From NCBI GenBank assembly GCA_002786025.1, contig NHNW01000009.1, positions 626,376 to 690,375 of the forward strand: a DNA stretch of 64,000 bases, read 5' to 3'. The position numbers and the translations under genes are program-made. The DNA comes from Zasmidium citrigriseum (taxonomy: Eukaryota > Ascomycota > Dothideomycetes > Mycosphaerellales > Mycosphaerellaceae). This document shows positions 20,488 to 32,030 of this stretch, piece after piece (the stretch's first letter is position 1; every line of letters starts with the position of its first letter). A model generated the notes under the pieces. It made no database searches. It saw only the letters and a list, made by a program, of their open reading frames with translations, and was not told where the DNA came from.

Positions 20488-20727
20488 ATGTGCAACTGGC
20501 GCAGCACTTACTGGAAGGGCTGTCGGTGCGAGCGATTTGCGCCCTACGAGAGGTGTCCGGACTACTGGCGGGATAACGATTGCAGCGATGTGCTCCCGAA
20601 GGATAGAGGCGTAATTTGGGATATGGACGGGAAGTGTCCGATGTGTACGGGGAAATGGGATACGTTGATGGCTTGGTTTGGGTTGTTTAGGATGGGGTAT
20701 AGAGCGTGGCAGAAGAGGGGGTTGTAG
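20488..20727 (+). CDS. small Cys-rich protein, type B (79 aa), unrecognised family
   Basis: Intronless ORF with a CACC context before ATG. It reads MCNWRSTYWKGCRCERF, PYERC, a DNDC, PKDRG, GKCPMC, then an aromatic amphipathic tail (AWFGLFRMGYRAWQKRGL). Seven cysteines occur within about 52 residues. It is a clear paralogue of the ORF at 7499-7753. The GCRCE...C...CPMC layout is reminiscent of type A (RCGxxE...C...CxFC), suggesting one superfamily. No signal peptide or known domain is seen. The upstream TATA box and a 12-base repeat tract accompany it. Confidence 0.6.
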   Translation: MCNWRSTYWKGCRCERFAPYERCPDYWRDNDCSDVLPKDRGVIWDMDGKCPMCTGKWDTLMAWFGLFRMGYRAWQKRGL

Positions 20728-21203
20728 ATGGGTCGAGGTCGTGCAGGGCAGTGCTTGAGAGTGTGTCTCATGGTTTGAGTCCGCAGTCAAGCTAGCAAAG
20801 AGATCTTGAATATGCTTGTCTGTCCTGTTGTTGGGAGAATCGGTTCGTAAGAATGATCAGATGTCGTCGGTATCTTACAATCTTCTGCAATCTTGCCGCT
20901 TGAAGATGCCGATGGCCTCTCAAGTCCCATCAACATATCTGCACAGCAGTAGTGGCACGTTCAACAAGATGCCGAGAGTTGAAGAACATGGCAGCCCACA
21001 AGCACGGAGCCCAAAACTAGAGCCCGACCATCGACCTCCGCGTTCGCTTGTGTTCCTGAGCCGCTTGCATCACGGCCAGTGACTTTTTGGGACCCGAACT
21101 TATTCCCGGCTCTGCTGCTATATCTTCTTACTCACCCTCCGACCGCGCCGAGCTCCTGTTCTTCGTCCTCGCCGTGCTCACATGGAGCAATGACAACCGG
21201 GCA
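20728..21203. other. intergenic region upstream of the dicarboxylate carrier
   Basis: About 475 bases with no recognisable gene. It should contain the carrier promoter. Confidence 0.5.
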
Positions 21204-22271
21204 ATGTCGACTTCTACATCCAAGAGCAAGGATGTTAAGCATATCCACTATCCGCTGTGGTTCGGAGGCAGCGCGAGCTGTTTCGCGGCATGCGTGACGC
21301 ATCCATTGGATCTTTGTGAGTTGATTGGAGTTGATGAGAGATGATGGAACATGTACTGATCATTGTGTAGTGAAGGTAGAACCTCTGTCGACGATTGGCA
21401 AACACGAATCGCTCACTCATCCTCCCTCAGGTCCGATTACAAACGCAGCCCCATGATGGACCTCGGAAGAGCATGGTTCAGATGTTCACGCACATTGTAA
21501 AGAGTGATGGGCCTATTGGGATATACCGCGGTGTAAGAAGATCGTTCGCGATTGCAAATTGAGGAGAGGCGACTGACGGGCAGACGTGGACAGCTCACAG
21601 CAGCGCTTTTGCGCCAGATCACCTACAGCACGACACGATTCGGCGTGTACGAGGAATTGAAAGAAGTCTTCAGCGATGGCGTCCGGCAACCCTCCTTCCC
21701 GGCCCTCGTGGCCATGGCATCGACCTCTGGCTTCCTAGGCGGCATTGCGGGCAACCCAGCAGACATTCTAAATGTCCGCATGCAAAACGATGCAGCGCTT
21801 CCACCCGCCGATCGACGGAACTACAAGAACGCAGGAGACGGACTTATACGGATGATCAGAGAAGAAGGATTCGCCAGTCTCTTCCGCGGCGTGTGGCCTA
21901 ACAGCACCCGCGCCGTGCTCATGACAGCCTCGCAGCTCGCGAGTTACGACGTCTTCAAGAAACAGTTGCTAGAACACACGAGCATGGGCGACAATCTCTA
22001 CACGCACTTCTCGGCCTCCTTCATGGCCGGCTTCGTCGCCACGACCGTCTGCAGTCCCGTCGACGTGATCAAGACCAGAATCATGAGCGCCAAGACCTCC
22101 GAGGGCATCTTCAGTCTCATCACGCGCATCACCGCGAGCGAAGGCTTCATCTGGATGTTCAAGGGATGGGTGCCGAGTTTCATTCGTCTGGGGCCGCATA
22201 CCATTGCTACTTTCCTGTTCTTGGAGCAGCACAAGAAGATCTATCGCAAAGTAAAAGGATACGAGGAGTAG
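21204..22271 (+). CDS. dic1: mitochondrial dicarboxylate carrier with a 5-base microexon
   Basis: SLC25 inner-membrane carrier exchanging malate or succinate for phosphate. Exons are 21204..21315, 21371..21375, 21431..21532 and 21594..22271 (298 aa). The second exon is only TGAAG: the leftover T of exon 1 plus TG makes Leu and AAG makes Lys, giving PLDLLKVRLQTQP. Joining exon 1 straight to exon 3 would break the frame, so the microexon is needed. All three carrier signatures are present: PLDLLKVRL, PADILNVRM and PVDVIKTRI, each at the end of an odd-numbered helix. GFLGGIAGNPADILNVRMQN is characteristic of the DIC subfamily. The N terminus is short and has no cleavable presequence, as usual. 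Confidence 0.93.
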
Positions 22272-22875
22272 AATATCCTGCGGGAGGGTCGGCGCATTAG
22301 CAAGGCGTTTTGGGAATAGAGGAGGTCAGATCGAATCTGGACGTCAACAGAAGTTGGGGATAGATAGCACGGCGTTGGGTGGGTTTCTGCCAGTGTATAT
22401 ACCCGCATGGAAGAGAAGCACTGTACATGAGCATCGATATCCTTCATCTTCGCCGACTGATCTTTACAGTGAGAGCAACGAGAAGGAAGCACCGATTCAC
22501 TGACAGATCCAAAACTCTAGCATGTGATACCCAAGATCGGTATGAGGTAATCTGGCCGAGATTCAAGCCTAGGGGTCGAAAAGTGTTTTCAAATCCGAGC
22601 CTCTCCCGAGCAAAAAGACGGCATTCGCTATCGTACATCATCTATCGCCATCTCTCGCCTTCTTCTGCTAGTGGGCCCTCTTGCTTCCCCATTGTTGTCT
22701 CGCCTTTCGTTCGCGCTGATAAATCGAGACCTCTGGCCGCTCTCGCCGGAGCGGGTTTGAGTTTGGTATAAGTATATTTTGTCTCTCTCATCTTCTTTGA
22801 CGTTTTGATCTTGGACTATCTACCTCACTACTTTCTTCTCTCAACCGAAAAGACACTCAATACAACACAGCAAAA
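22272..22875. other. intergenic region with OYE promoter
   Basis: 600 bases without a supportable gene. A TATA-like element (ggtataagtatatttt) lies at about 22766-22780, some 105 bases before the Old Yellow Enzyme ATG, followed by a C/T-rich leader. Confidence 0.5.
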
Positions 22876-24000
22876 ATGGGCTCCGCACCACCAACCACAA
22901 AACTCTTCTCGCCCCTCAGAATCGGCTCTCTAAATCTCTCCAACCGCATCGTAATGGCCCCCCTAACCCGCTTCCGCGCCGAAGACAACCACACCATCAT
23001 GCCCCTAGCCGCCGAATACTACGGCCAACGCGCCGCCGCTTTTCCTGGAACGCTCCTGATCTCCGAAGCCTCAGTCATCTCCCCCCGAGGCTCAGGATAC
23101 CCCAATGTACCAGGCATCTGGAACCAGGAGCAGATCGAGGCTTGGAAGCCGGTTGTGGAACGGGTGCACAGGGAGGGGAGTTATATTTATTTGCAGCTTT
23201 GGGCGTTGGGACGCGTGGCGAATCCGGAGGTTAAGAAGGCTGAGGGGACGGGGGATGTGGTGAGCAGTTCGGCGGTTCCGCATGAAGAGGGTGCGGTTGT
23301 GCCGAGGGAGTTGACTGAGGAGGAGATTTGGGCTTTTGTTGGGGAGTATGCGCAGGCGGCGAGGAATGCTATTGCGGCTGGGTTCGACGGCGTAGAAATC
23401 CACGCCGCGAACGGCTACCTCATCGATCAATTCACCCAGGATACTTGCAACAAGCGCACGGATAAATGGGGTGGCAGTATCGAGAACCGCGCTCGATTTG
23501 GACTCGAAGTCACCAAAGCCGTCGTGGAAGCCGTGGGAGCCGAGAAGACTGGTATCCGTCTGAGTCCTTGGAGTCCATTCCAAGGCATGAAAATGGTGGA
23601 TCCGATCCCGCAATTCTCCTATCTCACGCAGGAGCTGAAGAAATTGAACCTCGCATATCTCCACCTCGTCGAGTCCCGCATCTCCGGAAACGCAGACGTT
23701 GAGGCCACGGAGAAAGTTGATCCTCTGGTTCAGATCTGGGATAAGACGTCTCCGATCCTGGTTGCTGGAGGGTTCACTGCTGAGAGCGCGAAGAAGGCCG
23801 TGGATGTCGAGTATGAGGACAAAGATGTTGCAGTTGTGTTTGGAAGGTATTTCATCAGCAATCCGGACTTGGTGTACAGGATCCAACATGACATCCCGCT
23901 GAGGAAGTACGAGAGGGATTACTTCTACAAGGTGAAGAGTGAGGAGGGTTATGCGGACTATCCTTTCAGCGAGGAGTGGAAGAAGGAGCATTCGAACTAG
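22876..24000 (+). CDS. Old Yellow Enzyme family NADPH:flavin oxidoreductase
   Basis: Single-exon, 374-residue ene-reductase with an FMN-binding TIM barrel. FSPLRIGSLNLSNRIVMAPL and TRFRA form the N-terminal flavin-binding segment, and YLQLWALGR is the family QLW block. The catalytic pair is His176 and Asn179 in VEIHAANGYL, followed by FTQDTCNKRTDKWGGSIENR. AGGFTAESA and VVFGRYFISNPDL bind the flavin phosphate. Substrates are usually alpha,beta-unsaturated carbonyls; the exact one is unknown. It is close to the OYE2/3 and 12-oxophytodienoate-reductase-like fungal group and shows no cluster neighbours, so there is no reason to assign it to a natural-product pathway. Confidence 0.94.
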   Translation: MGSAPPTTKLFSPLRIGSLNLSNRIVMAPLTRFRAEDNHTIMPLAAEYYGQRAAAFPGTLLISEASVISPRGSGYPNVPGIWNQEQIEAWKPVVERVHREGSYIYLQLWALGRVANPEVKKAEGTGDVVSSSAVPHEEGAVVPRELTEEEIWAFVGEYAQAARNAIAAGFDGVEIHAANGYLIDQFTQDTCNKRTDKWGGSIENRARFGLEVTKAVVEAVGAEKTGIRLSPWSPFQGMKMVDPIPQFSYLTQELKKLNLAYLHLVESRISGNADVEATEKVDPLVQIWDKTSPILVAGGFTAESAKKAVDVEYEDKDVAVVFGRYFISNPDLVYRIQHDIPLRKYERDYFYKVKSEEGYADYPFSEEWKKEHSN

Positions 24001-24212
24001 ATTGAGGATGTTTTTGAATTGCATGAGCGAGGGCGTTGATGGAGCATCTTGAGCGCATATGCAGGGAAACGTTAGAGATAGAGAGTATAGAGTTCAGACG
24101 TACTGAATGACCGCGCTTATGATACACCGTTCCCCGTTCGTGTATGTCGTAGCTAACTTCAAATGTGTATGCCATCTTCGCAGCCTTGTTTTCCTTCCTT
24201 GCGCAGTCTTGT

Positions 24213-24876
24213 TTAACGGCTCGTGACCCAAAGACTCAACGCAACACCCTCCGCAAAAGCGACGAGAGCCGGCAACTGTTTTCATCGTCAGCAAAAGACC
24301 CACCTTCATTCCCACCCCTCAAATCAGGAAAGGAGATACTCACATCAACAACCAGCGTCCTCACAGTATGAATCGTCATCCAAGTCTTCATCTCCTCCCG
24401 ATTACTCTTCTCCGCACTCGCATCATCCTTCTGGTTCGCCTTGATGATCCTGCCCACCGGCTGAGCAATGATAGGCAAGCTAGCCAAATGCAAACCCGAG
24501 AGGACAGCGCCCGCGATGTACCACTTCGACACGTCGGTGGTCTCGAGAGTGGAGTGTGTGCGCAGCCAGCGAGCCGCGAGAGCGCCGGCAACGGAGGAGG
24601 AGAGGGCGAGGGAGGCGATCAGAACGCGGCCTTGTTTGACCTGGAGGGAGGGGTTAGTTGAGTTGCTTAAGGGAGGGGATGGGGCAGGAGGTGTACCATG
24701 GGATGCCAGAATCTCGAGAGAGGCTTGCCAGCGATGGACTCGCCAGACTTCTCGTCGGGAGTCAAGAAAGAGAGGAAGACGGGATATTGATACAACGCCA
24801 GACCGACGGTCGCCGCAGACGTGCACAACGGGACGACGAGGCCAACATGGCCGGCTTGAGGCTGGAGAGGTGCCAT
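24213..24876 (-). CDS. DUF1772-like (anthrone oxygenase-type) membrane protein
   Basis: Exons on the minus strand are 24876..24697, 24640..24344 and 24275..24213 (179 aa). The start is MAPLQPQAGHVGLVVPLCTS, a hydrophobic segment. The second exon adds VLIASLALSSSVAGALAARW and WYIAGAVLSGLHLASLPIIA. The third exon gives LPALVAFAEGVALSLWVTSR, the usual fourth hydrophobic segment. Four helices with a short polar loop fit DUF1772, which contains anthrone oxygenases and many proteins of unknown role. No polyketide genes are nearby, so a general membrane function is at least as likely. Confidence 0.75.
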
Positions 24877-25405
24877 TATAGCTCTAGAGGCACTCGACAA
24901 GAAGCTTCAATGGTGATGTGGATGTTTGTTGAGGTGTGTTGATGGAGAAAGAAGAGAACAAATGAAACAAGAGACGTCTTCCCTACCCACCCGTTGTGTA
25001 CCGCCGTGACATGCACGGGCTTGCGCAACTCGTCGTGTGTTTGGCTGGGGAATGGTGATCCTTCTCTCTGCTGACCAGCTCCAGAGCTCTCGCAACGCGG
25101 GGCCTGCGTCTCAGACATCATCACCAATGCGGTGCAAGCCGGCGCGGAGGGGGTCTCCCGAGCCGCTGCACGTGCGGAGTCAATGGAGGAAGATCTCCAG
25201 ATGTTTCACCAGTCTGAAGACTACTCGTGTGAACAGTGGTGCCATCGACGTCTTGCCATGTCTCGAGAACAGTCGCCTACGCTTTTCGTGTGCATGAGTC
25301 TCTAGGCCAACTTTTCAATTGTCTTTGATTGCTGTCTTGTTACACTATACTTTTCACAAGATTGAGTCTCACCTTACTCCAACTTGAGCTTCTTCGTCAT
25401 CTCTT
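24877..25405. other. intergenic region
   Basis: About 530 bases between two minus-strand genes. No gene, RNA or repeat is seen. It holds the promoter of the DUF1772-like gene and the 3' UTR of sec61. Confidence 0.5.
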
Positions 25406-27125
25406 TTATCCCATCACCATGCCCTTGAGGCCTGCCATGTCGCCTTCCTTGGCAGCGATTTCGAAGTACGAGTAGATGATCCTGTTGCATGATTAGTGGT
25501 GGCACTAGAATTTGAGGAATGGAGCACTTACGTGACGGCCATCAGAATACCAGTGCCGCTGCCCAAAGCACCCATGAGGTCGCTAGTGATGGAGAGAGCA
25601 CCGATGCAGGCACCACCGAAAGCGGCAGCAGTTGGGATGACACGCTTGAGCTCCCTGTACATGCTCTCGTCACGGTGTCCAGCCATGACCAATCCCTGCT
25701 CCTTCAACTGCTTGGCAACATCGCGTGGGCTGGAGCCAGAAACCTCGATCCAAGTCTTGCTGAAGGCGGCGCAAGCGACGAGCATGTAGACAGTGAAGAC
25801 GGCAGTGTGAATGGGGTCCATGAGGGCGTCCGTGATGTTGAGAGGTGGGCTCATGTAGTAGACCAGACCGCTGGCTGGGAGAACCTGGGCAGTACCCTCA
25901 CGAGCCTCCCACACACCGATAAGCTTGACCAAGAGGTTGTCTGGAAGCTTGTTGTAGAGCATCTGCGAGACGAGGAAGACGTTCGACGAGAGGGCGGACT
26001 GAAGCATGATGGGCATGTTCGAGGTGTAGAAGAGGCGGACCGGGTACGAGCCGCGCATGCCACGCTGGCGGGAGGACTTGACTGGAATCTCAACGCGGAA
26101 GCCTGCTCAAAGTCAGTAAAGACCGTGGATCCTGAATGGAATGATGCTCACCTTGGAGATAGATCACAGCAGCGAAGACGATGATTGTCGAAAGAAGCTG
26201 CATGATGTTTGGCAGGTTCTGGCGGTAGAAAGCCTCGCGAAGGGCAAGCTGCTTGTTTGGCCAGGTAATGAGCAGGTGGACAAGAGCAATGATGGCACCC
26301 TCGAACTCAGGACCACGGCCAGTGTTGACAGTGGTTGGGGAGAAAGCCCTCCAGACGATAGACTCGCAGATGTTGGTCGCAATGAAGAGAGAGATACCGG
26401 ATCCGAGACCATAGCCCTTCTGCAGGAGCTCATCAAGCAGAATGACAATAAGGGCGGCAGCCAGAAGCTGAACAACCAGGAGAACGCAGATACCAGCACC
26501 GAGATCCGCTGGTGGACCGTAGAGACCCGTGAGCACGTAGACGCAAGACTGGCCGAAAGCGAGGATAATGGCGAGGAGTTTCTGGGCGGTTTGGTAGAGT
26601 TCGCGGTCGGACTTGAGGTCGAGGTTGACGTCGATGAGGTGGGTGCCAGCAAGCAGCTGGAACATCATGCCAGAGGAAATGATGGGCGTGATACCCAGTT
26701 CCATGAGTGTACCCCGATTACTGGCCATCATCATACGCAGCCAGTACAAAGGATCAGAGGTGTCTAGAAGCCCGTCAACTGTCTGTCCTCTGACTCTTCC
26801 CATTCCCAAGCTCGTAGCTCACCTGAAGACACAATGCCGTACAGTGGCATCTGGCTCATGACCAGGAAAATGACAAGGGTGACACTCGTCCATATTATCC
26901 TTTGCTGGAAAGGGACCTTGGTCTCCGGGACCTGCACTTCGGGGATGAGGGGCGTGAAGGGCTTCACGAGGTCGAGGAAGCGGACTGTAGATAGAACATG
27001 TCAGCGTTGAGGTTCTCTCCATGAATAACATGAGTGCCACGTTGCGCACTATCATGTGCGGTCGTAGTCGCGTGCTCGAGGTGGTTGTGGAGGTATTGGA
27101 AGGCTCAATACATACGTCCAGACAT
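25406..27125 (-). CDS. sec61: SEC61 alpha, ER translocon channel
   Basis: Pore subunit of the ER protein translocation channel with ten membrane helices. Five exons on the minus strand: 27125..27116, 26984..26823, 26763..26152, 26102..25532 and 25481..25406 (476 aa). The first coding exon is only 10 bases and gives MSG plus one base, joining to [17 protein letters not shown], the canonical start. Hallmarks are [91 protein letters not shown] and the end [14 protein letters not shown]. Length and every block are as expected. Confidence 0.97.
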
Positions 27126-27680
27126 CGTGAAGAGTGCGGGAGCTGCGGTAGGCTCCCTTTAATCCAGCGAGAAAGGCCGTGTCAAGATGGGCGGCGCGAC
27201 GATGAAGGAAAAGTGAAGGAGTGGTGGTGGTGGTGGATGAGGTGTGGTGGAAGCTCGTGAGTCGTCAAATTGACATTGAAAGCTAGGTGGCCTTTCATTG
27301 TGCCCCTGGGTCGGCAAGTCGGAGGACGGCACAACCCGCTCTCCACATTCACGACCTCTCCGTTCTCAGCAGTCTTGTGACAACACATCTTGACGAAAAG
27401 ATAGCAGCCTAGATTGGCAGATGACCGATGTAGAGGATCTCAAGACTTACTCGCCCGCAAAACTTGGGAGATTCGTCTCGAATCTCAGGAAGAAGAAGAG
27501 CCATGATGGAGTTCGTGTTCATTTCCATTTTCGTTTCCCATATCCATTCCCTCGCTCCCAGATTACGGCCTGATGCGAGACAAAAAGGTATCATGCTAAC
27601 CATTCCAAGAGTCGCTGAAGCGCTATGTGCTGAGGCAGAGAAAACAAGAAGCTTTTTCCAAGAATGTCCATCGACTACTC
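27126..27680. other. intergenic region
   Basis: 555 bases between sec61 and the tricalbin. The tricalbin reading frame stays open through its last intron and runs on to 27409 if unspliced, but that extension has no family support. Nothing else is seen. Confidence 0.5.
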
Positions 27681-30600
27681 CTAGTTGCCCGTCTCGGTTT
27701 CCTACGGCGGCGGTCAGCATTCCGTTCAACGTTACAAGAGTCTGCATTACACTTACCACACCAGGCTGGCGACCATCAAGACCTCCGGTGACCTTGCCCT
27801 TGAGCTTCCGCAGGCCAATGATGCCCTCATCCTTGGCGAACTTGAGGTTGCGGGCAGGCTTCCACTGCATCAAACCACGCTGCTTGCGCTCCTCCGTCTT
27901 CTTATTCTGCCTGTTGACATCTTTCTGCGACTGGTCATCATAGCTATCAGCAGTACCAGCGGTCCAGCCCGACTCCATAGTGCCAATGGACTTGCGTGCA
28001 GAAGATGGGCTGCGATCGGCGTTCGTAGCGTCTTGAATGCCTAGGTCATCGTCGCTATCTTCGTCATCCTCTTCGGCTGTGAAGCCGTCGTTGTCGGGAT
28101 CTTCGCCGTCCTTGAGAGATGGATCTCGGCCTGGCTCGCGTCGCTTCTTGCCAGAGCTGTCCATGTAGTTGGCAGGGTCGTCACCAAAGGCGCCGCTCCA
28201 GTCGGTGCCAGTCTTGGTGAGCCACTTCTTCTTCTCCTCCTCGGGAGCCTGCTTGAGCACGTCGCGCCCCTCGGTCAAGCTATCATCGTGAAGAGTCTGC
28301 ACACGCTCAGGCAGTTCCTTCTCAACGATGCGAGTTCTCACGCCTTCGGCCAGGCATGCTTCCCAAGTCTCGAAGGTCTCTCTTGAGTTGTTGTCTGCGA
28401 CGAAGGCCTCATGGCTCTCGTCCATGCCAGCCTTGAAGCGGCCAGTGAACTGCAATCTTCCGACCTGCTTGATGTCCTCGAGGCCAGGAATGCCGCCCTG
28501 CTTGACCATCTCCTCCGTGATGTAGTTCTGCGTCAAACGGGCTGGGGCTGCGGTCTGGTAGATCGGTATGTCCATCTCCTTATCCTCATTGTCAATGAGC
28601 TCATGAAGCCACATGACTGCATACGCATCTGCCTTGCGCTTGTTGGCAATGTGCATCTCGAACACCACCGGCGAGCGGTAGCGGTACTTGACAGGCAGAC
28701 GGATCGGCTTGCCGCTGTCTTTGCCACCCTCGCTGGCGGCCTTCAGATCCCAGTAGTACCCAGATTTCTCGCCCTCCTTAAGAGCGTGGCATGCTGAGCG
28801 ACTGATCTTTCCGACCGAGCCTCCAGTTCGGAGCTTGATGCGTGCGTGATGAGTGTAGTCAGTGGCAGTCATGGTGGGCGAGGTGAACAAGTAGGTTCCC
28901 ACATCCCAGCCGAGCTGCTGTGGCGGAAGGCGAGTCTCGATGGATCGGAATAGCAATGAGATGCGGATACGACCGAAGCCAATACCTCCATCGAGAGGGT
29001 ACCAGCGAGTGACCTGGCTGGAGGTCTCCAGAATGTCGCTCAACTTCAGTGGTACGACACCAAGGATCGGGTCATGCTGGCGGTTGCGCTGATCGCGGAC
29101 TGTCACGGTGATGATAGCATTGCGCCAGTCGCGAATGAAGCGCTCAGTACCCGCATTGAAGATAGGCTTGCTGCTAACAGCCTTGCTTCGAGTACGGTAG
29201 ATGAGCTCGTCATTGAATAGGATGGTGCAGTAGGAAGTTGGCAAGTCTTTGCCCTGTTCTTCGGTAGCCTCACCATACGGCTTCGCGGGCTCGTACTCAC
29301 GGCCGTTGCGGCTGCCCTGGGTGCCCTTGACATTTTCGAGCTCCAGGTTGACGATTTGATGGATGATGATTGAGCAAATACCGCTTGGCCACAAGGGGTC
29401 TGGCGGAGTGTGTTGAACGGCGTCGTCTGTGGAGGTGTTGGTGACGCCCTTCTCATCCTGCAACTCCGGCTTGTCCTTAAGGTTATCTGGCAAGGCCTTG
29501 TTCTTGCCGTCTGAGCGAAGAGCTGGACGGAACTTGGGCTTGCCAAAATATCCGACCTCCCAGTGCAGCTCACCAGGCATCTCAGATCCTTCGTCCATGC
29601 CGGCGAGCTGAGAGACCTGAGGATACATCTTGCCAGGATGCTGGATCATCTTCTGCATGCTCAGCTCGACCTTTCCAACGATATCATCTGCAGAGTGACG
29701 GTCGCTGTCCCACAGCTCGACACTGAGGTTCTCGTCAGCTTTGATGAGCTCAGGTGTGACAAGCAACGCAGTGGTCTCCTCCCACACCGGGTTGAGGTCG
29801 TCTGTGATGACACGCGTGCAGTACATGGGCTTGCCATACTTCGAGAAGGTGAGAGTGATGTATGGGTCGCTTCCTCCCCATTTAGAGCCACGCTTGTCCT
29901 GCTTGCTGAGTCCAACAGCCTTGTGGATGCGGATCCAAAGCACTCCAAGGGCTTGTGTGTCCTTGGTGATATCGTCTCCCTGCAACATGGCACGCATGTC
30001 AAGCGACATCGACTTTGGTGCGACATACATGGATGCTGCGGCACCGATTGCATAGTTGACGAATTGAGAGATCAGAGGCAGATTGAGGATGTTGACGCCC
30101 TTCTCGATCATCGGAATACAACCGGCGCTGACTTTTGGCACGCCCATGAGCGTGAATGTGAGTGTTTTGAGGAAAGGTGGTTCCGGAGTCATGGCCAGTC
30201 TCAGACGAACAGTGCCAACAAGTTCTTGCAGCTCGACGAAGATTGGCAGCGGTACACCGAAGAGACCCTTGATACCCAGATAGAACACAAGCTGCATGTG
30301 CATGTTGCGAGCCTTCTCGCTGGCACGCTTGCCACTGGGTTCGGCGTGGTATGCAAAGCTGATCTCCAAGTTGTAGTAATCGCCTCCCTCCTCGTCTGCT
30401 GCAGCTTCTTGTGGATCTTTGGACTTTTTGTTCTCCTCGTGGATGGCTTGCTTGACATCCTTCATGTGGTCATCAGGCAACGCCCGTAAGCTGAGAACAC
30501 GGATCGGGTTGCTGCCCTGATTGATCTCAGCCACGCGAACGTTCTCAATGATACCAGGCACAGATGCTTGCATCACGTCCTCCAGAGTATCCGCGACCGC

Positions 30601-31398
30601 TTGGAACATGTCAGGATTCACAAGACCCCAAACAATACCCAGCAGCGTGTTCATCCATTCAACGCTCTCTGGCAAAAGATTGGCGGTGGCATATTTGCCT
30701 CGATCCTTCTCAGACTGCCATTCCACTTCTCTGCCAGAACGTACGACCTCTTTGACCCACAACCAGATACCACTGGAAACGCACATAGCAAGAGGGATAA
30801 TGCCAATGTATCTGCCGCCAAAGACACGGCCGAGCAAAATGATACCAAAGAAGACACCAATGACGAGGTACATGCCTCGCTCCTCCAAACGCTGGAAAGT
30901 CGGCTCATAGCTCGTACTCGGTGTGGGGTGGAAGAGGATGTTGGTCTTCTCGCCGTGAATGGGAACATCGCTGGTGGAGCCCTCGGCGACTGGGTCCGGA
31001 GGTGCCGTCACATCTTGGTTCTCCTTGTACTCTGCACCGCTCTGTGAGGCATCTGTCTTCACAGGTGTCTGCTTGCCTAAGTTGGCATTAGGCACACTCA
31101 GCACAGGGTTCTTCGCCCTGTCGACGTATTCCTCGTTTACATCTTCAATGACCACCTGCTTTCCCGTCGTGGGATCGGTGACTGTCTTCTGTCCCTTTCC
31201 TGCTTTTGGGGCCTCGTTCTTGTGAGGCACGGCTTCCGAGCCACCTGGACCAGTCTGGTTCTGCTCAATCTGTCGATCTCTCTCTTTCTTGTCCTTGTCC
31301 AGTCGCTCGATGAACTGCCCGACTGTCGGGATCTTGTTCTTTCCGGAATAGACTCCGCCTGGGGCGTGCTGTTGCTGCTGGTGTTCGTCGTCCGCCAT
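27681..31398 (-). CDS. tricalbin-like SMP/C2-domain membrane tether
   Basis: ER-plasma membrane contact-site protein that carries lipids between membranes. Exon 1 is 31398..27757 and the last exon is 27701..27681, giving 1220 aa ending GGLDGRQPGVETETGN. Residues 1-175 are charged and disordered. A hairpin membrane anchor (about 176-190 and 198-215) is followed by an SMP domain (about 235-455, starting around WMNTLLGIVWGLVNPDMF). A first C2 domain (about 485-600) has GGSDPYITLTF and ELWDSDRHSADD, which are calcium-binding loops. A second C2-like domain follows (about 670-810). The C-terminal 400 residues are less conserved with an acidic stretch (EEDDEDSDDDLG). If the final 55-base intron is retained, the frame adds about 115 residues, which looks artefactual. 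Confidence 0.9.
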
Positions 31399-32030
31399 CT
31401 TCGCTCAACGGGCTGCCTCACAGCCTGCTACCCCGCCGTCACCAAAAGCAAAAGAAAGGAGGATGGGAGTGCAAGGAAAGGGAAAGGGTCGAGAGGACGT
31501 GATGGGAAGTGTGGCAGTACATGTAAGAGCCACGTCGGTGGCGTTAGTATTGTATTGTCGGTCAATGGGTCGTGCAAACAGGAGACCCGTCGACCTTGGA
31601 ACAAAGCGTGTACTACTGCAGCGAGCATGGACGGCAGCAGGTTCTCGGAACGCGTTGCTCTGACATCACCACCGCTTGGCAAAGACCGATCTCCAGCCAG
31701 GCGGCTCGCTTCAGGAGCTTCAGGAGATCCACTCTCACTTCACTCCGCCATCGACACGCCATCATCGCCTAGATATCAATATGATGAAGCCCGTCAACAA
31801 GAACATGCCAAGCTGCCTATCTCACTGCACGACTGATTCATGATTGCGCCGCGTCGATGGCTGCGGCTCTGTCAACAACCAGGTTCGAAACGATGCGAAC
31901 CCGAGCTAGACTCTGCGCAAGATCGACCAGATCTCAGATCGCGGGACAGCCAATGGCACGAGTCAGCCCCTCCAACGACACCTCTTTCTAACATGGTAGG
32001 TGGCATCTTCATATACTCCTGCCTTCGAAC
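31399..32030. other. divergent intergenic region between tricalbin and GlcNAc-6-P deacetylase
   Basis: 630 bases with plus-strand frames that carry no motif. Both flanking genes point away, so their promoters lie here. Confidence 0.5.

Noticed and set aside
23092..24024. 310-codon minus-strand frame across the Old Yellow Enzyme gene
   Set aside because: Antisense shadow of a strongly conserved coding exon.
21000..24900. Secondary-metabolite cluster (OYE plus DUF1772-like protein)
   Set aside because: No polyketide, peptide or terpene core enzyme, and the neighbours are housekeeping genes.
27409..27756. C-terminal extension of the tricalbin by read-through
   Set aside because: It arises only if a consensus 55-base intron is ignored; the spliced end GVETETGN gives a compact ending.
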